In this document: piece by piece, positions 26,717 to 35,600 of the stretch | Layout of the letters: each line of letters starts with the position of its first letter | Numbering within the stretch: position 1 is the stretch's first letter | Assembly: GCF_004000765.1 (NCBI RefSeq) | Contig: NZ_BILW01000007.1 | Span: 124,001 to 188,000, forward strand | From: Paenibacillus chondroitinus NBRC 15376 | GTDB lineage: Bacteria; Bacillota; Bacilli; Paenibacillales; NBRC-103111 | DNA: 64,000 bases | Direction: 5' to 3' | Program-made: the position numbers and the translations under genes | Notes under the pieces: model-generated | Databases searched by the model: none | What the model saw: the letters and a program-made list of their open reading frames with translations, nothing else | Told to the model about the DNA's origin: nothing

Positions 26717-27679
26717 ATGACTTTACAACTTCACGGTATCAACAAATCCTTCGGCGCCTCGCCGGCGCTCAAGGACATTCAACTAACCCTTACCAAAGGG
26801 AAATTTACAACTTTGTTAGGACCATCTGGGTGCGGTAAGACAACATTGCTCCGAATCATTGCAGGTCTAGAGTCTCCAGATCAAGGTGAGATTCATTTGG
26901 GAGATGTTTGTCTCTTCTCCAAGAGCCGCAGAATTAACCGCCCGGTTCATCAACGAGATTTTGGTATGGTGTTTCAGGATTTTGCCCTTTGGCCGCATTT
27001 GACGGTCTTGGAGAATGTTGCTTTTGGACTCAAGGCAAAAGGTGATACAACAAATTGGCGTCAACGTGCAATGGAAGCTATTGATTTGGTTCAACTTATG
27101 GGAATGGAGAAGCGATATCCCCATCAACTGTCCGGCGGACAACAACAGCGGGTCGCACTTGCCCGGGCCATTGTGGTGCGTCCACAGCTTGTCTTATTCG
27201 ATGAGCCCATGAGTGCTTTAGACGCTCTATTGCGCGAAGAAATGCGTATCGAACTTATGAATCTGGTACGAAATATTGGCTTTACAGCCATTTATGTGAC
27301 GCACGACCAGATCGAAGCCATGTCCATGTCGGATGAAATTGTCGTCATGCAAAGCGGGGTCATTTTGCAAAAAGACACACCTGAGGCCATTTATCGTAAG
27401 CCTACCCACCCATTTACAGCCCGTTTTATCGGTAAGACCAATTGGCTGGAGACGGACAAGCGGCTCATTCGCCCTGAACATATCCGGTGGGAACGCTTGA
27501 CGGAGGAAGACCTTGTGTATTCAGGGGTAGTACAAGCTGTCAGCTATATCGGCGAGCGCTATGAAATCAGTGTAGATGTTGGTGAAAAGGAAGTTTGGAT
27601 GGCCTATCATCCATCACGCTTGGCGATAGGTGAAAAGGTAAACCTTTATATTTCAAAAGAACAGATTCATGAATTGTAG
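26717..27679 (+). CDS. ABC importer ATP-binding protein (FbpC/PotA-like)
   Basis: This 320-residue ATPase has Walker A GPSGCGKTT (near residue 36), signature LSGGQQQRVALARA (near residue 138), Walker B LVLFDEP and the H-loop VTHDQ, followed by a short C-terminal TOBE-like domain (about 255-320). The type matches importers of ferric iron, putrescine or phosphonates. It is the first gene of a four-gene operon with a binding protein, a fused permease and an MBL hydrolase. The start follows GGAAGG. Confidence 0.93.
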   Translation: MTLQLHGINKSFGASPALKDIQLTLTKGKFTTLLGPSGCGKTTLLRIIAGLESPDQGEIHLGDVCLFSKSRRINRPVHQRDFGMVFQDFALWPHLTVLENVAFGLKAKGDTTNWRQRAMEAIDLVQLMGMEKRYPHQLSGGQQQRVALARAIVVRPQLVLFDEPMSALDALLREEMRIELMNLVRNIGFTAIYVTHDQIEAMSMSDEIVVMQSGVILQKDTPEAIYRKPTHPFTARFIGKTNWLETDKRLIRPEHIRWERLTEEDLVYSGVVQAVSYIGERYEISVDVGEKEVWMAYHPSRLAIGEKVNLYISKEQIHEL

Positions 27680-27718
27680 AGAGTTGAAATCAACCAAAAT
27701 TGAGAGGGTGCATGTAAA

Positions 27719-28825
27719 ATGAAATCGAAAATGAAGAAAAACTTTCAAATGAGTACCATAGCTTTGATGTCCGTTCTATTAGGTGTTAGCTTAACTGGCT
27801 GCGGTACAGCAAGCAAAACCTCCAATTCAAGCCCATCTACTGCTACTCCAGCTGCGCCAACTGCTTCAACGGCTGCCGCAACAGTAGCACCAACGCCTGA
27901 AGCTAAAAAGCTTAGCGGAAAAATTGTTGTTTATAGCGCAGGCCCGGCTGATCTCGCTACCAATATCCAAAAAGGCTTTAAAGCCAAAACAGGTGTGGAA
28001 GTTGAAATGTTCCAAGGCACGACAGGTAAAATTTTAGCTCGTATGGAAGCCGAGAAAGCAAATCCTGTTGTTGACGTCGTTGTCTTAGCTTCCCTCCCTT
28101 CAGCAATTGGTATGACAAAAAGCGGATTAACACTACCTTTCAAAGAAGCTAAAAATGCCGACAAGTTGATTTCAGATTATTCCGATAAAGATGGGAATTA
28201 TTTCAGCTACAGCTTGTCTGCACTAGGTATTGCTTACAACACCAAGACGGTTACCAACCCTCCGAAAGAGTGGAGCGATCTAACCAAACCAGAATGGAAA
28301 GATAAAGTGAATATTCCGGATCCTGCTCAGTCAGGTTCAGCACTTGATTTCATGACAGGCTACGCGAATAAAAACGGTGATTCTGCTTGGGACTTGTTTG
28401 GTAAAGTGAAAGCTAATGGCGCTATTATTGCAGGCGCAAACCAAGAAGCTATGGATCCTGTTATTTCCGGTGCTAAAAGCATTGTAATGGCAAGCGTTGA
28501 CTACATGACATATGCCTCCAAAGCAAAAGGCGAGCCAATTGATTTAATTTATCCTGCAAGTGGGACAGTCATCTCACCACGCCCTGCCATGATTATGAAG
28601 TCCAGTAAAAATGTAGATGCATCTAAGGCATTTATTGAATACCTACTTTCTGACGAAGCGCAAAAAATGGTTACTGACTCCTACCTGCTTTCCGGACGCA
28701 GCGATATCCAAGTACAAGGAAGAGTAAGCGCGAAAGACATTCCTGCCATTAAGGTTGACTGGAATTGGATGAATGATAATCAAGCCGGCGTGACACAGAA
28801 ATTTACGCAGTTGTTCAAAAAGTAA
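27719..28825 (+). CDS. ABC importer solute-binding lipoprotein (FbpA/AfuA-like)
   Basis: This 368-residue lipoprotein has its lipobox ending LTGC at Cys28, then a Ser/Thr/Pro/Ala-rich linker (about 30-63) and a class II binding domain starting KIVVYSAGPADLATNIQKGF. The fold and the fused permease partner match ferric-iron or 2-aminoethylphosphonate binders. The tyrosine pair that marks true iron binders could not be confirmed by eye, so the substrate stays open. A GAGAGGGTG ribosome site lies nine bases upstream. Confidence 0.9.
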   Translation: MKSKMKKNFQMSTIALMSVLLGVSLTGCGTASKTSNSSPSTATPAAPTASTAAATVAPTPEAKKLSGKIVVYSAGPADLATNIQKGFKAKTGVEVEMFQGTTGKILARMEAEKANPVVDVVVLASLPSAIGMTKSGLTLPFKEAKNADKLISDYSDKDGNYFSYSLSALGIAYNTKTVTNPPKEWSDLTKPEWKDKVNIPDPAQSGSALDFMTGYANKNGDSAWDLFGKVKANGAIIAGANQEAMDPVISGAKSIVMASVDYMTYASKAKGEPIDLIYPASGTVISPRPAMIMKSSKNVDASKAFIEYLLSDEAQKMVTDSYLLSGRSDIQVQGRVSAKDIPAIKVDWNWMNDNQAGVTQKFTQLFKK

Positions 28826-28849
28826 GCTCCGGACGGGGATGACGATTAA

Positions 28850-30508
28850 ATGGTATTCAAACGTACGGGGACGTTTCTGGCATTGCTGCTTCTAGCAATG
28901 CTGGTCGTCCTTCCTCTTTTATTTGTATCGTTCAAAAGTATTTGGGTGAATGGCTCACTCGATTTATTGGCACCCATTCGTGTCGTGTTAGAGAAGGATC
29001 TGACTGGTGTATTCAGTCACTCTTTAATGCTCGGTATATGGGTCGTGGTTGGTTGTACGCTGCTTGCGCTCCCCTTAGCATGGATCATGGCCAAAACACC
29101 GCTTCGCAAGCATCGTTGGCTCGATATTGTGCTGCTCATACCTTTCATGACACCGCCGTATATTGGCTCCATGGGATGGATCTTATTTATGCAGCCCCGC
29201 GGATATCTTGAGCAATTTTTTCCAGGGGCGCAATGGATTAGCAGCCAGTTCTTCAGCTTATTTGGAATGATTACGATCATGAGCCTTCATTTATTTCCGT
29301 TTCTGTACTTAATTTTGCGCAATGCGATTCTCCAAATTGGCAGCAACAAAGAAGAAGCTGCCGCTGTTCATGGGGCCAGCTTCTTTTATTCGCTACGCCG
29401 CGTCATGCTGCCGCTTGTGTTCTCCAGCTATATCATGGGCTCACTGCTTATCTTCGTCAAAACATTGGCTGAATTCGGCACACCGGCAACATTCGGCCGA
29501 CGTATCGGGTATTTCGTATTAACGACCGAAATCCAAGCCTCAATCTCCAGTTGGCCTGTCGACTTTGGGAAAGCAACATCGCTAGCCTCCCTCTTATTAC
29601 TGGCTTGTCTTGTGCTTTGGTACATCCAGTCGGTAGTAGTTCGCCGGAATTCTTATAATCTTGTCGGCGGCAAAGGCACCCGTAACAAAGTTTCCTTCTA
29701 TCTCGGCTGGCAGCAAGCGATAGCCTGGCTTTATGTAGCTCTGTTACTCGCTGCATCCATTGGCATCCCGTATTTCTCCATCATTTCAGCTTCACTGATG
29801 AAGCTCCGCGGAGGCGGGCTGGCATGGAACAATCTGACGCTGCTTCATTACGGCGAGCTGCTGAAATGGGGCTCACCAAGCATGAAGGCGCTGCTGAACA
29901 GCCTCGGGCTCGCCCTGCTCGCCGCTTGCTTAGCAGCCGCGCTTGGCACCTGGTTCGCCTTAACGATCGGCCGCGCCAAACGGCTGCCGCAGCGCATAAC
30001 TGATATGTTCAGCCTGCTGCCGAACACAGTGCCCGATATGGTCCTCGTCGTTGGACTCATTATGTTATGGAATGCGCCATGGATGCCGCTGCATCTCTAC
30101 AACACCTACGGCATGGTCGTCCTCACTTACGTGGTGTTCTTCCTGCCATATACGGTGCAATACGTCAAGGCACGTAACGGCCAGCTGGACGAATCCTTGC
30201 GGCAAGCCGGGCAAGTCTTCGGCGGGCAGCCCTTGTACGTGTTCCGACGTATTGTCCTGCCACTGCTGCTGCCGGGTATTGTCGCCGGCTGGATGATGAC
30301 CTTCACCATCTCGCTTAGAGAGCTAGTCGCCTCGCTGATGGTGCTTCCGCCGTCGATGCAAACGTCGGCCACCTATATTTTTGCTCAATTTGAACAAGGT
30401 CAAATTTCGCTCGGCATGGCGATGGCCGTCGTTTCCGTCGGTCTCACAACGGTGCTGCTGCTTATTGTGAACAACATGAATACGAACAGAAAGTGGAATG
30501 TGGAATGA
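28850..30508 (+). CDS. Fused two-domain ABC importer permease (FbpB-like)
   Basis: This 552-residue permease contains two binding-protein-dependent transport domains in tandem, each with about six membrane segments, as in FbpB/AfuB. An EAA-loop-like stretch occurs in each half: EEAAAVHGASFFYSLRRVML (near residue 170) and ESLRQAGQVFGGQPLYVFRR (near residue 445). One chain therefore supplies the whole channel. The second half is clearly more GC-rich in its codons than the first. The stop overlaps the start of the MBL hydrolase gene. Confidence 0.93.
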   Translation: MVFKRTGTFLALLLLAMLVVLPLLFVSFKSIWVNGSLDLLAPIRVVLEKDLTGVFSHSLMLGIWVVVGCTLLALPLAWIMAKTPLRKHRWLDIVLLIPFMTPPYIGSMGWILFMQPRGYLEQFFPGAQWISSQFFSLFGMITIMSLHLFPFLYLILRNAILQIGSNKEEAAAVHGASFFYSLRRVMLPLVFSSYIMGSLLIFVKTLAEFGTPATFGRRIGYFVLTTEIQASISSWPVDFGKATSLASLLLLACLVLWYIQSVVVRRNSYNLVGGKGTRNKVSFYLGWQQAIAWLYVALLLAASIGIPYFSIISASLMKLRGGGLAWNNLTLLHYGELLKWGSPSMKALLNSLGLALLAACLAAALGTWFALTIGRAKRLPQRITDMFSLLPNTVPDMVLVVGLIMLWNAPWMPLHLYNTYGMVVLTYVVFFLPYTVQYVKARNGQLDESLRQAGQVFGGQPLYVFRRIVLPLLLPGIVAGWMMTFTISLRELVASLMVLPPSMQTSATYIFAQFEQGQISLGMAMAVVSVGLTTVLLLIVNNMNTNRKWNVE

Positions 30509-31806
30509 TGCAATTGAACGTTTGGGGCGGCGCTGGCGAGCACGGCCGCTCCTGTTATTGGATAGGTAATGAACAGACATCCATTTTGCTCGATTGTGGT
30601 GTAAAACGGGAGGGATTCGGAGAATATCCGCTGATCGATCCGACCAAGGTTGCGGAATTGGACGCTGTATTTCTTTCTCACGCGCATGAGGATCACTCAA
30701 TCGCTATCCCTTCCCTATACAAGCTTGGTTATTCAGGCAAGGTATATACGACCCGCCTAACCGTACAACAGCTTCCTGGGTATTATGCCGCTTGGGAGAG
30801 AAATGTCAAACTGCAAGGTGGAGAATTGCCCTACGATGAAGCGGATATCGCGCGAGTTCAATACGCTTTCATCGAAGACATGGCCCCGCCTCAGCAATGG
30901 ATTGATCTCTCACCAACACTTCGCATATGTTGGGGGCGCAGCGGTCATATGCTGGGTTCGATATGGATGCTTCTAGAAATTGATGGGAAGCGATTGTTTT
31001 TTTCCGGAGATTACAGCGAAGATGCCCTGCTTCTGGGCACAAATGTACCAGTGGACATCATCAATGGAGGCATTCCTCTAGATGCAGCAATTATTGATGC
31101 CGCTTATAGCACCGACACGGAGTACCAAAACGAGAAGCTTGAGAAGCTTTTCACTACGGCTGAGGAGATTTTAAATGAAGGTGGTCAACTGCTACTGCCT
31201 GTTCCTGTTTGCGGTAGAGGGCAAGACTTGCTCCTGCTTATGCGTCAGCGTTTCCCCGCAACGCCGATACGGGCCGAATATGAGCTCATTCAGGCTATGG
31301 AGCTAATGCTGCAACACGCCGATTGGTTGAAACCAGGTATGGAACACGTCGTCACAGAGGCTTTGAATAATGAAAGCTTTGAATTCATCCACAATGAGGA
31401 ACAACGTAAACGATTATTCAATGAGGATATAGCCAATTCTCGGGCAGCTATCTGGTTCACAAGTGATGGAATGATGCAATCTCCCAAATCTCAATGGTAC
31501 TACGAGCAGTTTCGCACAAACATGACGAATGGCATTCTTTTAACCGGACACGTCGCTATGGGAACAAGAGCGCAGCGGCTTCTAGCGATGAGCAATGAAG
31601 AACGCGGCTGTCAATTGAAAATGGTTCGATACAAGATCCATCAAGGGTTGCCTGATGTGCGCAAGATGACACAATCGTTAAGCAGCAAACATAAGCTTCT
31701 AGTCCATGCCCCAAAAAAAGAAACAGATGCCCTGCTTAAGCAGTTAGCATCTGAAGGTATTGAACATTTACTTTCCTTACAACCGGGTGATACAGTCAAT
31801 TTGTAG
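30505..31806 (+). CDS. MBL-fold hydrolase of the beta-CASP type
   Basis: This protein of about 433 residues is related to CPSF/RNase J-like beta-CASP metallo-hydrolases. Zinc motif SHAHEDH (HxHxDH) lies near residue 58, SGHMLGSIWM gives the next His, and FFSGDYS supplies the bridging Asp. The C-terminal beta-CASP part (about 200-400) includes LLPVPVCGRGQDLLLLM, FTSDGMMQSP and LLTGHVAMGT. The ATG at 30505 overlaps the permease stop, implying coupling. Most relatives are RNA or DNA processing enzymes, so the placement in a transporter operon is unexpected. The substrate is unknown. Confidence 0.85.
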   Translation: MMQLNVWGGAGEHGRSCYWIGNEQTSILLDCGVKREGFGEYPLIDPTKVAELDAVFLSHAHEDHSIAIPSLYKLGYSGKVYTTRLTVQQLPGYYAAWERNVKLQGGELPYDEADIARVQYAFIEDMAPPQQWIDLSPTLRICWGRSGHMLGSIWMLLEIDGKRLFFSGDYSEDALLLGTNVPVDIINGGIPLDAAIIDAAYSTDTEYQNEKLEKLFTTAEEILNEGGQLLLPVPVCGRGQDLLLLMRQRFPATPIRAEYELIQAMELMLQHADWLKPGMEHVVTEALNNESFEFIHNEEQRKRLFNEDIANSRAAIWFTSDGMMQSPKSQWYYEQFRTNMTNGILLTGHVAMGTRAQRLLAMSNEERGCQLKMVRYKIHQGLPDVRKMTQSLSSKHKLLVHAPKKETDALLKQLASEGIEHLLSLQPGDTVNL

Positions 31807-31818
31807 CCATACCGCTTA

Positions 31819-32382
31819 TTATGATTTCAGCTCTTCCCACAACTGATCCCAAGAAGTTATCCGAGGCAAATTGAGATGCTGATTGTAGGATCGGTCTTTT
31901 ACATAAGCTTTCACTGGCAATTGGGATAAAGTTTCCAGGACTTTCGGCTTATCGTCGAAATAATAATCCAATTGCAAGTCCTCGATAATATGTACTTTCT
32001 CGGAATCACTCATTCCGCAATAGAAATGACCTTCCGCAACGGGAAAACCATTTTGAATAAGCCACTCTCGCGTCCGTTCCGTATGCTCTTTCGCTCTTGC
32101 CGTAATATAGTAAACCTCATGACCCTGTTTAACTAACTCGTGTAAGATTTCACGTGCATGCGGGAATGGAGCACAGTCGGAGTAATAAATATCATCGCGG
32201 AGGCTCATCCAGAGCTTCCCTCCCTCTTCTTTCGTCAACCCGAAAGCGGCATGAATCTCCATGGTAGTTAGAGCCTGAAACACGTCCAATCCGATATTTT
32301 GATTCAGCTTGCGATTATAGATGTGAAAAGCATGTTCTCTTAAATTAATGAGTGTATCATCAATATCAAAACCAAATTTCAC
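31819..32382 (-). CDS. HAD-family 5' nucleotidase (NT5C-like)
   Basis: This 187-residue HAD phosphatase has the nucleophile motif FGFDIDDTL at the N-terminus, the Thr/Ser motif YYITARAK near residue 95, and the Mg-binding DYYFDDKP near residue 140. The size and cap fit the deoxyribonucleotidase/YqfW-like group, which dephosphorylates nucleoside monophosphates. It is convergent with the MBL gene, 12 bases apart. The pentapeptide-repeat gene lies 26 bases upstream on the same strand. Confidence 0.82.
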   Translation of the reverse strand: MKFGFDIDDTLINLREHAFHIYNRKLNQNIGLDVFQALTTMEIHAAFGLTKEEGGKLWMSLRDDIYYSDCAPFPHAREILHELVKQGHEVYYITARAKEHTERTREWLIQNGFPVAEGHFYCGMSDSEKVHIIEDLQLDYYFDDKPKVLETLSQLPVKAYVKDRSYNQHLNLPRITSWDQLWEELKS

Positions 32383-32408
32383 CGTTGCCCCTCATTTCAC
32401 TAGTACCT

Positions 32409-33053
32409 TTATTCCTTTAGTATAAGCCCAAAAAGACTTGCGAATACAGAAGCTTGCACTCTCGAAATGATGCAGCCGCGTAATTCTTCCACACCCACGC
32501 CTAGACTAGTGAAATCGCAGGAACTAAGATCGATTCCAGCCAATTTGGCTCCCGTGAACTGAGCACGATCCAGCTTGCATGTCTCAAAGTACATCTTTTG
32601 CAGCGTTGTCTCATAGAAATCAGCACTTAAAAGCGAACACTCTTCAAAAGCAACTTGTCTGAAATTAGCCATCCGGAAATTAACATAATCCCCTAAACAG
32701 GAATCGAACAGCACATTACGAATGGTCGCTCCAGTCATATCCATCCCGATAATTTTGCAATTTCTAAATTCGGTTCTATGGATCGTTGCTTCTCCGAAAT
32801 CTACATTCGATAAATCACATTTCTCGAAGATGACGTCGGTCAGCTCAATGTCTTTCATAGCAATTCGTGTGAAGGTGACATTTCGGAAAATAATTTTATC
32901 AAAAGCAACTTTTGACGCTTTCTGATTATCTATTGTGCAATCGCTTATAATTCCAGTGTGAAAGCTATCTTCCGAGTTCATTCCCTCATCGGGCAGTGAT
33001 ATCGGAGGCAACTCTTTCGGCATCTTTGGTGCTTCAATTTTGGAAGTGCTCAT
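32409..33053 (-). CDS. Pentapeptide-repeat protein
   Basis: This 214-residue protein has a body (about residues 45-185) of A(D/N)LxF-type five-residue repeats, for example LSNVDFGEATIHRTEFRNCK, which form a right-handed four-sided beta helix. There is no signal peptide. Some family members mimic DNA and protect gyrase, but most have no known role. It starts 35 bases after the ECF sigma factor gene on the same strand with a GAGGAG ribosome site, in the place where an anti-sigma gene would normally be found. Confidence 0.85.
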   Translation of the reverse strand: MSTSKIEAPKMPKELPPISLPDEGMNSEDSFHTGIISDCTIDNQKASKVAFDKIIFRNVTFTRIAMKDIELTDVIFEKCDLSNVDFGEATIHRTEFRNCKIIGMDMTGATIRNVLFDSCLGDYVNFRMANFRQVAFEECSLLSADFYETTLQKMYFETCKLDRAQFTGAKLAGIDLSSCDFTSLGVGVEELRGCIISRVQASVFASLFGLILKE

Positions 33054-33087
33054 TCGGATGCTCCTCTGTCTACTAGAATGATTATGT

Positions 33088-33696
33088 TTAAAAAATAATA
33101 ACGGATGTCAGGCTTTGCAGCATAAAGAATAGCGAGCCCCATTTACGTTTAATGTAATTTCGGCCGCGAAATAACCTTGTTTTGATCGTCGTAACAGGTA
33201 AGTTCACTTCTTTGCTGATGTCTTCCAGAGACATATCTAGAAAGTATTTATACACGATCAGCGTTTTATATTTATCAGGCAGCTCGCGAATCATCAGCTC
33301 TACCTGTTCGGCCGTTTCTTGCTCAATTAATTGAAGTTCAGGCGTTTTCTCAAAGCTTGTCAGCTTATCATAAAAAGGCAGCGCATCTTGAAACGGATTT
33401 GGATTGGTATCCATGGACAACTCCGACTTCTTTTTACGCAAAAAATCAATGGTCACATTTTTGCCAATGCTAAAAATCCAAGTAGAGAAATTTTTACTTG
33501 CGTCAAAGCGATGGGAGTGCTGATACGCCCGTAGAAACGTCTCTTGTACGACATCCTCCGAATCCGATTTGTTACGCAGCATCCGATAGGCTAACCGGTA
33601 AATTCTGTCCTTATACAGCTCAAGAAGTCGGCTGAACGCTTTGGAATCCCCTTGAGTCCACATTGTTGCAAGCTGACTATCGCTTAATTGCAGCAT
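33088..33696 (-). CDS. ECF-type RNA polymerase sigma factor
   Basis: This 202-residue sigma-70 family factor contains only regions 2 and 4. Region 2 has DSEDVVQETFLRAYQHSHRF and the STWIFSIGKNVTIDFLRKKK DNA-melting part; region 4 ends in LEDISKEVNLPVTTIKTRLF, the -35 recognition helix-turn-helix. It resembles the SigW/SigM groups. The start follows AAGGAG seven bases upstream. No anti-sigma gene is adjacent; the next gene on the strand is a pentapeptide-repeat protein. A promoter of the SigW type precedes the nearby ter genes. Confidence 0.93.
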   Translation of the reverse strand: MLQLSDSQLATMWTQGDSKAFSRLLELYKDRIYRLAYRMLRNKSDSEDVVQETFLRAYQHSHRFDASKNFSTWIFSIGKNVTIDFLRKKKSELSMDTNPNPFQDALPFYDKLTSFEKTPELQLIEQETAEQVELMIRELPDKYKTLIVYKYFLDMSLEDISKEVNLPVTTIKTRLFRGRNYIKRKWGSLFFMLQSLTSVIIF

Positions 33697-33762
33697 GTTA
33701 CAGCTCCTTTTTCTTAACTGCCATCTTTTCGACTCTATCTTTATATTCTACCAAATCGAATC

Positions 33763-33788
33763 AAAAAAAAGAAACCTTTACAGGTTCC
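33763..33788 (-). terminator. Intrinsic terminator after the 33-aa gene
   Basis: On the minus strand GGAACCT pairs with AGGTTTC across a four-base loop and is followed by eight T (complement 33770-33763). It lies just downstream of the small gene at 33797-33898. Confidence 0.75.
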
Positions 33789-33796
33789 ATAGGTGT

Positions 33797-33898
33797 CTAT
33801 TTATCGATAAATTTGGACACAGATTCTGCTTTTTCAGAGGCTGCGACGACAATGATCACGAGAATGATTCCACAGAGTATAAACCCGCCTATTATCAT
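33797..33898 (-). CDS. Small membrane protein (33 aa)
   Basis: The frame starts MIIGGFILCGIILVIIVVAA, a single membrane segment, and ends in a charged tail of 13 residues. AGAAGGTG lies six bases before the ATG, and a terminator follows the stop, so it looks like a real gene rather than chance. It sits 76 bases downstream of terC on the same strand and could be the last gene of that transcript. No family recognised. Confidence 0.55.
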   Translation of the reverse strand: MIIGGFILCGIILVIIVVAASEKAESVSKFIDK

Positions 33899-33974
33899 GC
33901 TGTGCACCTTCTTTGAATGAGTTGAGATCCTCTTATTCAAAGATATGATGCACAGTTTCAATTATGCACTCTTT

Positions 33975-34718
33975 TTAGTTGTGAGATTCTGATTTGTTCT
34001 TATTGCGCAGTAGGCTGAGAATAATCGTACCGCCAAACAAAGCAATAATCACGGAGAAGAAAAGAACATGGGAGATATGGATACCAAAAGCGCCGGCGAT
34101 CATCTTAAGACCGATCACGATAATAAGAATGAAAGCTGTTTTCTCCAATTCCGGAATTTTATCAATTAATTTCAAGAAGACTTGGGCCACGCCTCTCATC
34201 ATGAGTACGCCCAAAATACCTCCAAGGAACAGTACCCACACCTTTTCGCTGACACCAAAAGCAGCAAGCACGCTGTCCACACTAAATGCAATATCCATCA
34301 CTTCTACCGCTAATACTGTACGCCAGAAGGAAAGACCTTTGTTCTTCACTTCGCCATTCTCATCCTCTTCATGTTTCTTGAAGAAGAGATTACTGATTGC
34401 GATCCAGAGGAGATAAAGACCACCAAGTACTTTAATCCATGTAATTTGAACTAAGAATGTCCCTACACCGATAGCTACAAATCTAAAGATGTAAGCACCA
34501 ATAAGTCCGTAAAATAACGCCTTTTTCTGCTGTTCCTTAGGTAAATGTCTAACCATAACCGCGAGTACTAACGCATTATCCGCCGAAAGCAAGCCCTCTA
34601 AGATAACAAGTGTACCGATAATCCCCCAGTTTACGGGATCTGTCACTGTTTCCGACAACACTTCCCAGCTAAAAAAGCTAAGAAAGTTATTGATGAAACT
34701 TTGAAAAAAATCTGCCAT
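33975..34718 (-). CDS. yceF: TerC family integral membrane protein
   Basis: This 247-residue membrane protein has about seven segments. TerC signatures are EGLLSADNALVLAVMVRHLP (near residue 40) and AVEVMDIAFSVDSVLAAFG (near residue 135), with acidic residues inside the membrane. Family members act in tellurite or metal (Mn) homeostasis and envelope stress. It matches YceF of the Bacillus yceCDEFGH operon by position after terD genes, but no yceG/yceH follow. An AGGAGGGTCA ribosome site lies inside the terD remnant that precedes it. Confidence 0.9.
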   Translation of the reverse strand: MADFFQSFINNFLSFFSWEVLSETVTDPVNWGIIGTLVILEGLLSADNALVLAVMVRHLPKEQQKKALFYGLIGAYIFRFVAIGVGTFLVQITWIKVLGGLYLLWIAISNLFFKKHEEDENGEVKNKGLSFWRTVLAVEVMDIAFSVDSVLAAFGVSEKVWVLFLGGILGVLMMRGVAQVFLKLIDKIPELEKTAFILIIVIGLKMIAGAFGIHISHVLFFSVIIALFGGTIILSLLRNKNKSESHN

Positions 34719-34896
34719 GCTTCTTGACCCTCCTGTAATTTTCCCAAGTATTTACTGCCTGCAACCCACTCTCATACCCATCCGAGGAGTCAGATCCAAT
34801 TGCGCTAACTTTACACGCTGCGCCGTATCTATATAATTCTCCTGCAACTATAGCTGTCTTGATGGAGAAGTGATTTTCCAGTTCATATTCCAGCAT
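34687..34896 (-). pseudogene. TerD C-terminal remnant
   Basis: A 69-codon frame begins LEYELENHFSIKTAIVAGEL and continues to SSDGYESGLQAV, which aligns with the last 50 residues of the intact TerD proteins next door (for example [18 protein letters not shown] and FQGGLQAL). The N-terminal 140 residues, including the calcium-binding acidic loop, are missing, and the residue after the core drifts into non-homologous sequence that overlaps the terC start. This is the leftover of a fourth terD gene between terD and terC. Confidence 0.8.
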
Positions 34897-34939
34897 ATCT
34901 TGCTAGTGCCTGGATGAAGTATGCCTATTGGCTAGCAAA

Positions 34940-34966
34940 GGGGTGATGCCTAAACTGCACCACCCC
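34940..34966 (-). terminator. Hairpin between the terD genes and terC
   Basis: On the minus strand GGGGTGGTGC pairs with GCATCACCCC (one G-T pair) across a seven-base loop and is followed by only TTTGC. It may be a weak terminator or attenuator lowering terC expression. Confidence 0.5.
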
Positions 34967-34980
34967 AACTAGTTTAAGCT

Positions 34981-35568
34981 TTACTCCGCATCAAGTCCAT
35001 AATTTTTGCATAATGCTTGAAGACCACCTTGGAAGCCGCTTCCAACCGCTTGGAATTTCCATTCCTGACCTTGGCTGTCACGATATAACTCACAAATGAC
35101 AACCGCAGTTTCAATAGAAAAATCTTCACCTAAATCATAGCGTAAAATTTCTTGATTTGTTACTTCATCGAAAAGACGAACGAACGCATTGGACACTTGT
35201 CCAAAATTCTGATTGCGGCTTGCTGCATCATGGATAGTTACGGCAATACCGATACGGTGAATATGCGCAGGGATTTTCGAGAAATCAACCTTGATCTGCT
35301 CGTCATCGCCGTCTCCATCACCAGTCCGGTTGTCTCCCGTATGTTGAACCGAACCATTTCCACCAACCAAATTGTTATAAAAAATGAAATCCTCAATGCC
35401 TTTGGCCTTATTGTCTGCATGCAGCAGAAAGGCCGAGGCATCTAAATCGAAAGAATGACCGCCGGAATATTTGTTGGTATCCCAGCCTAAACCGATAATC
35501 GCCTTCGTTAAACCAGGGTTTGTTTTGGTTAAGTCAATTCTTTGACCTTTGGACAAGGAGATTGCCAT
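34981..35568 (-). CDS. terD: TerD family stress protein, third copy
   Basis: This 195-residue cytosolic TerD-domain protein starts [20 protein letters not shown]. It has [20 protein letters not shown] and the calcium-binding loop [18 protein letters not shown]. TerD proteins bind calcium and belong to tellurite, phage and envelope-stress systems. The ATG at 35568 is preferred over the TTG two codons upstream because AAGGAG is nine bases away. It is the third of three tandem copies; spacing to the preceding copy is 32 bases. Confidence 0.93.
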   Translation of the reverse strand: MAISLSKGQRIDLTKTNPGLTKAIIGLGWDTNKYSGGHSFDLDASAFLLHADNKAKGIEDFIFYNNLVGGNGSVQHTGDNRTGDGDGDDEQIKVDFSKIPAHIHRIGIAVTIHDAASRNQNFGQVSNAFVRLFDEVTNQEILRYDLGEDFSIETAVVICELYRDSQGQEWKFQAVGSGFQGGLQALCKNYGLDAE

Positions 35569-35600
35569 ATCCAACAGCTCCTTAGAATATTTTTGACTTA

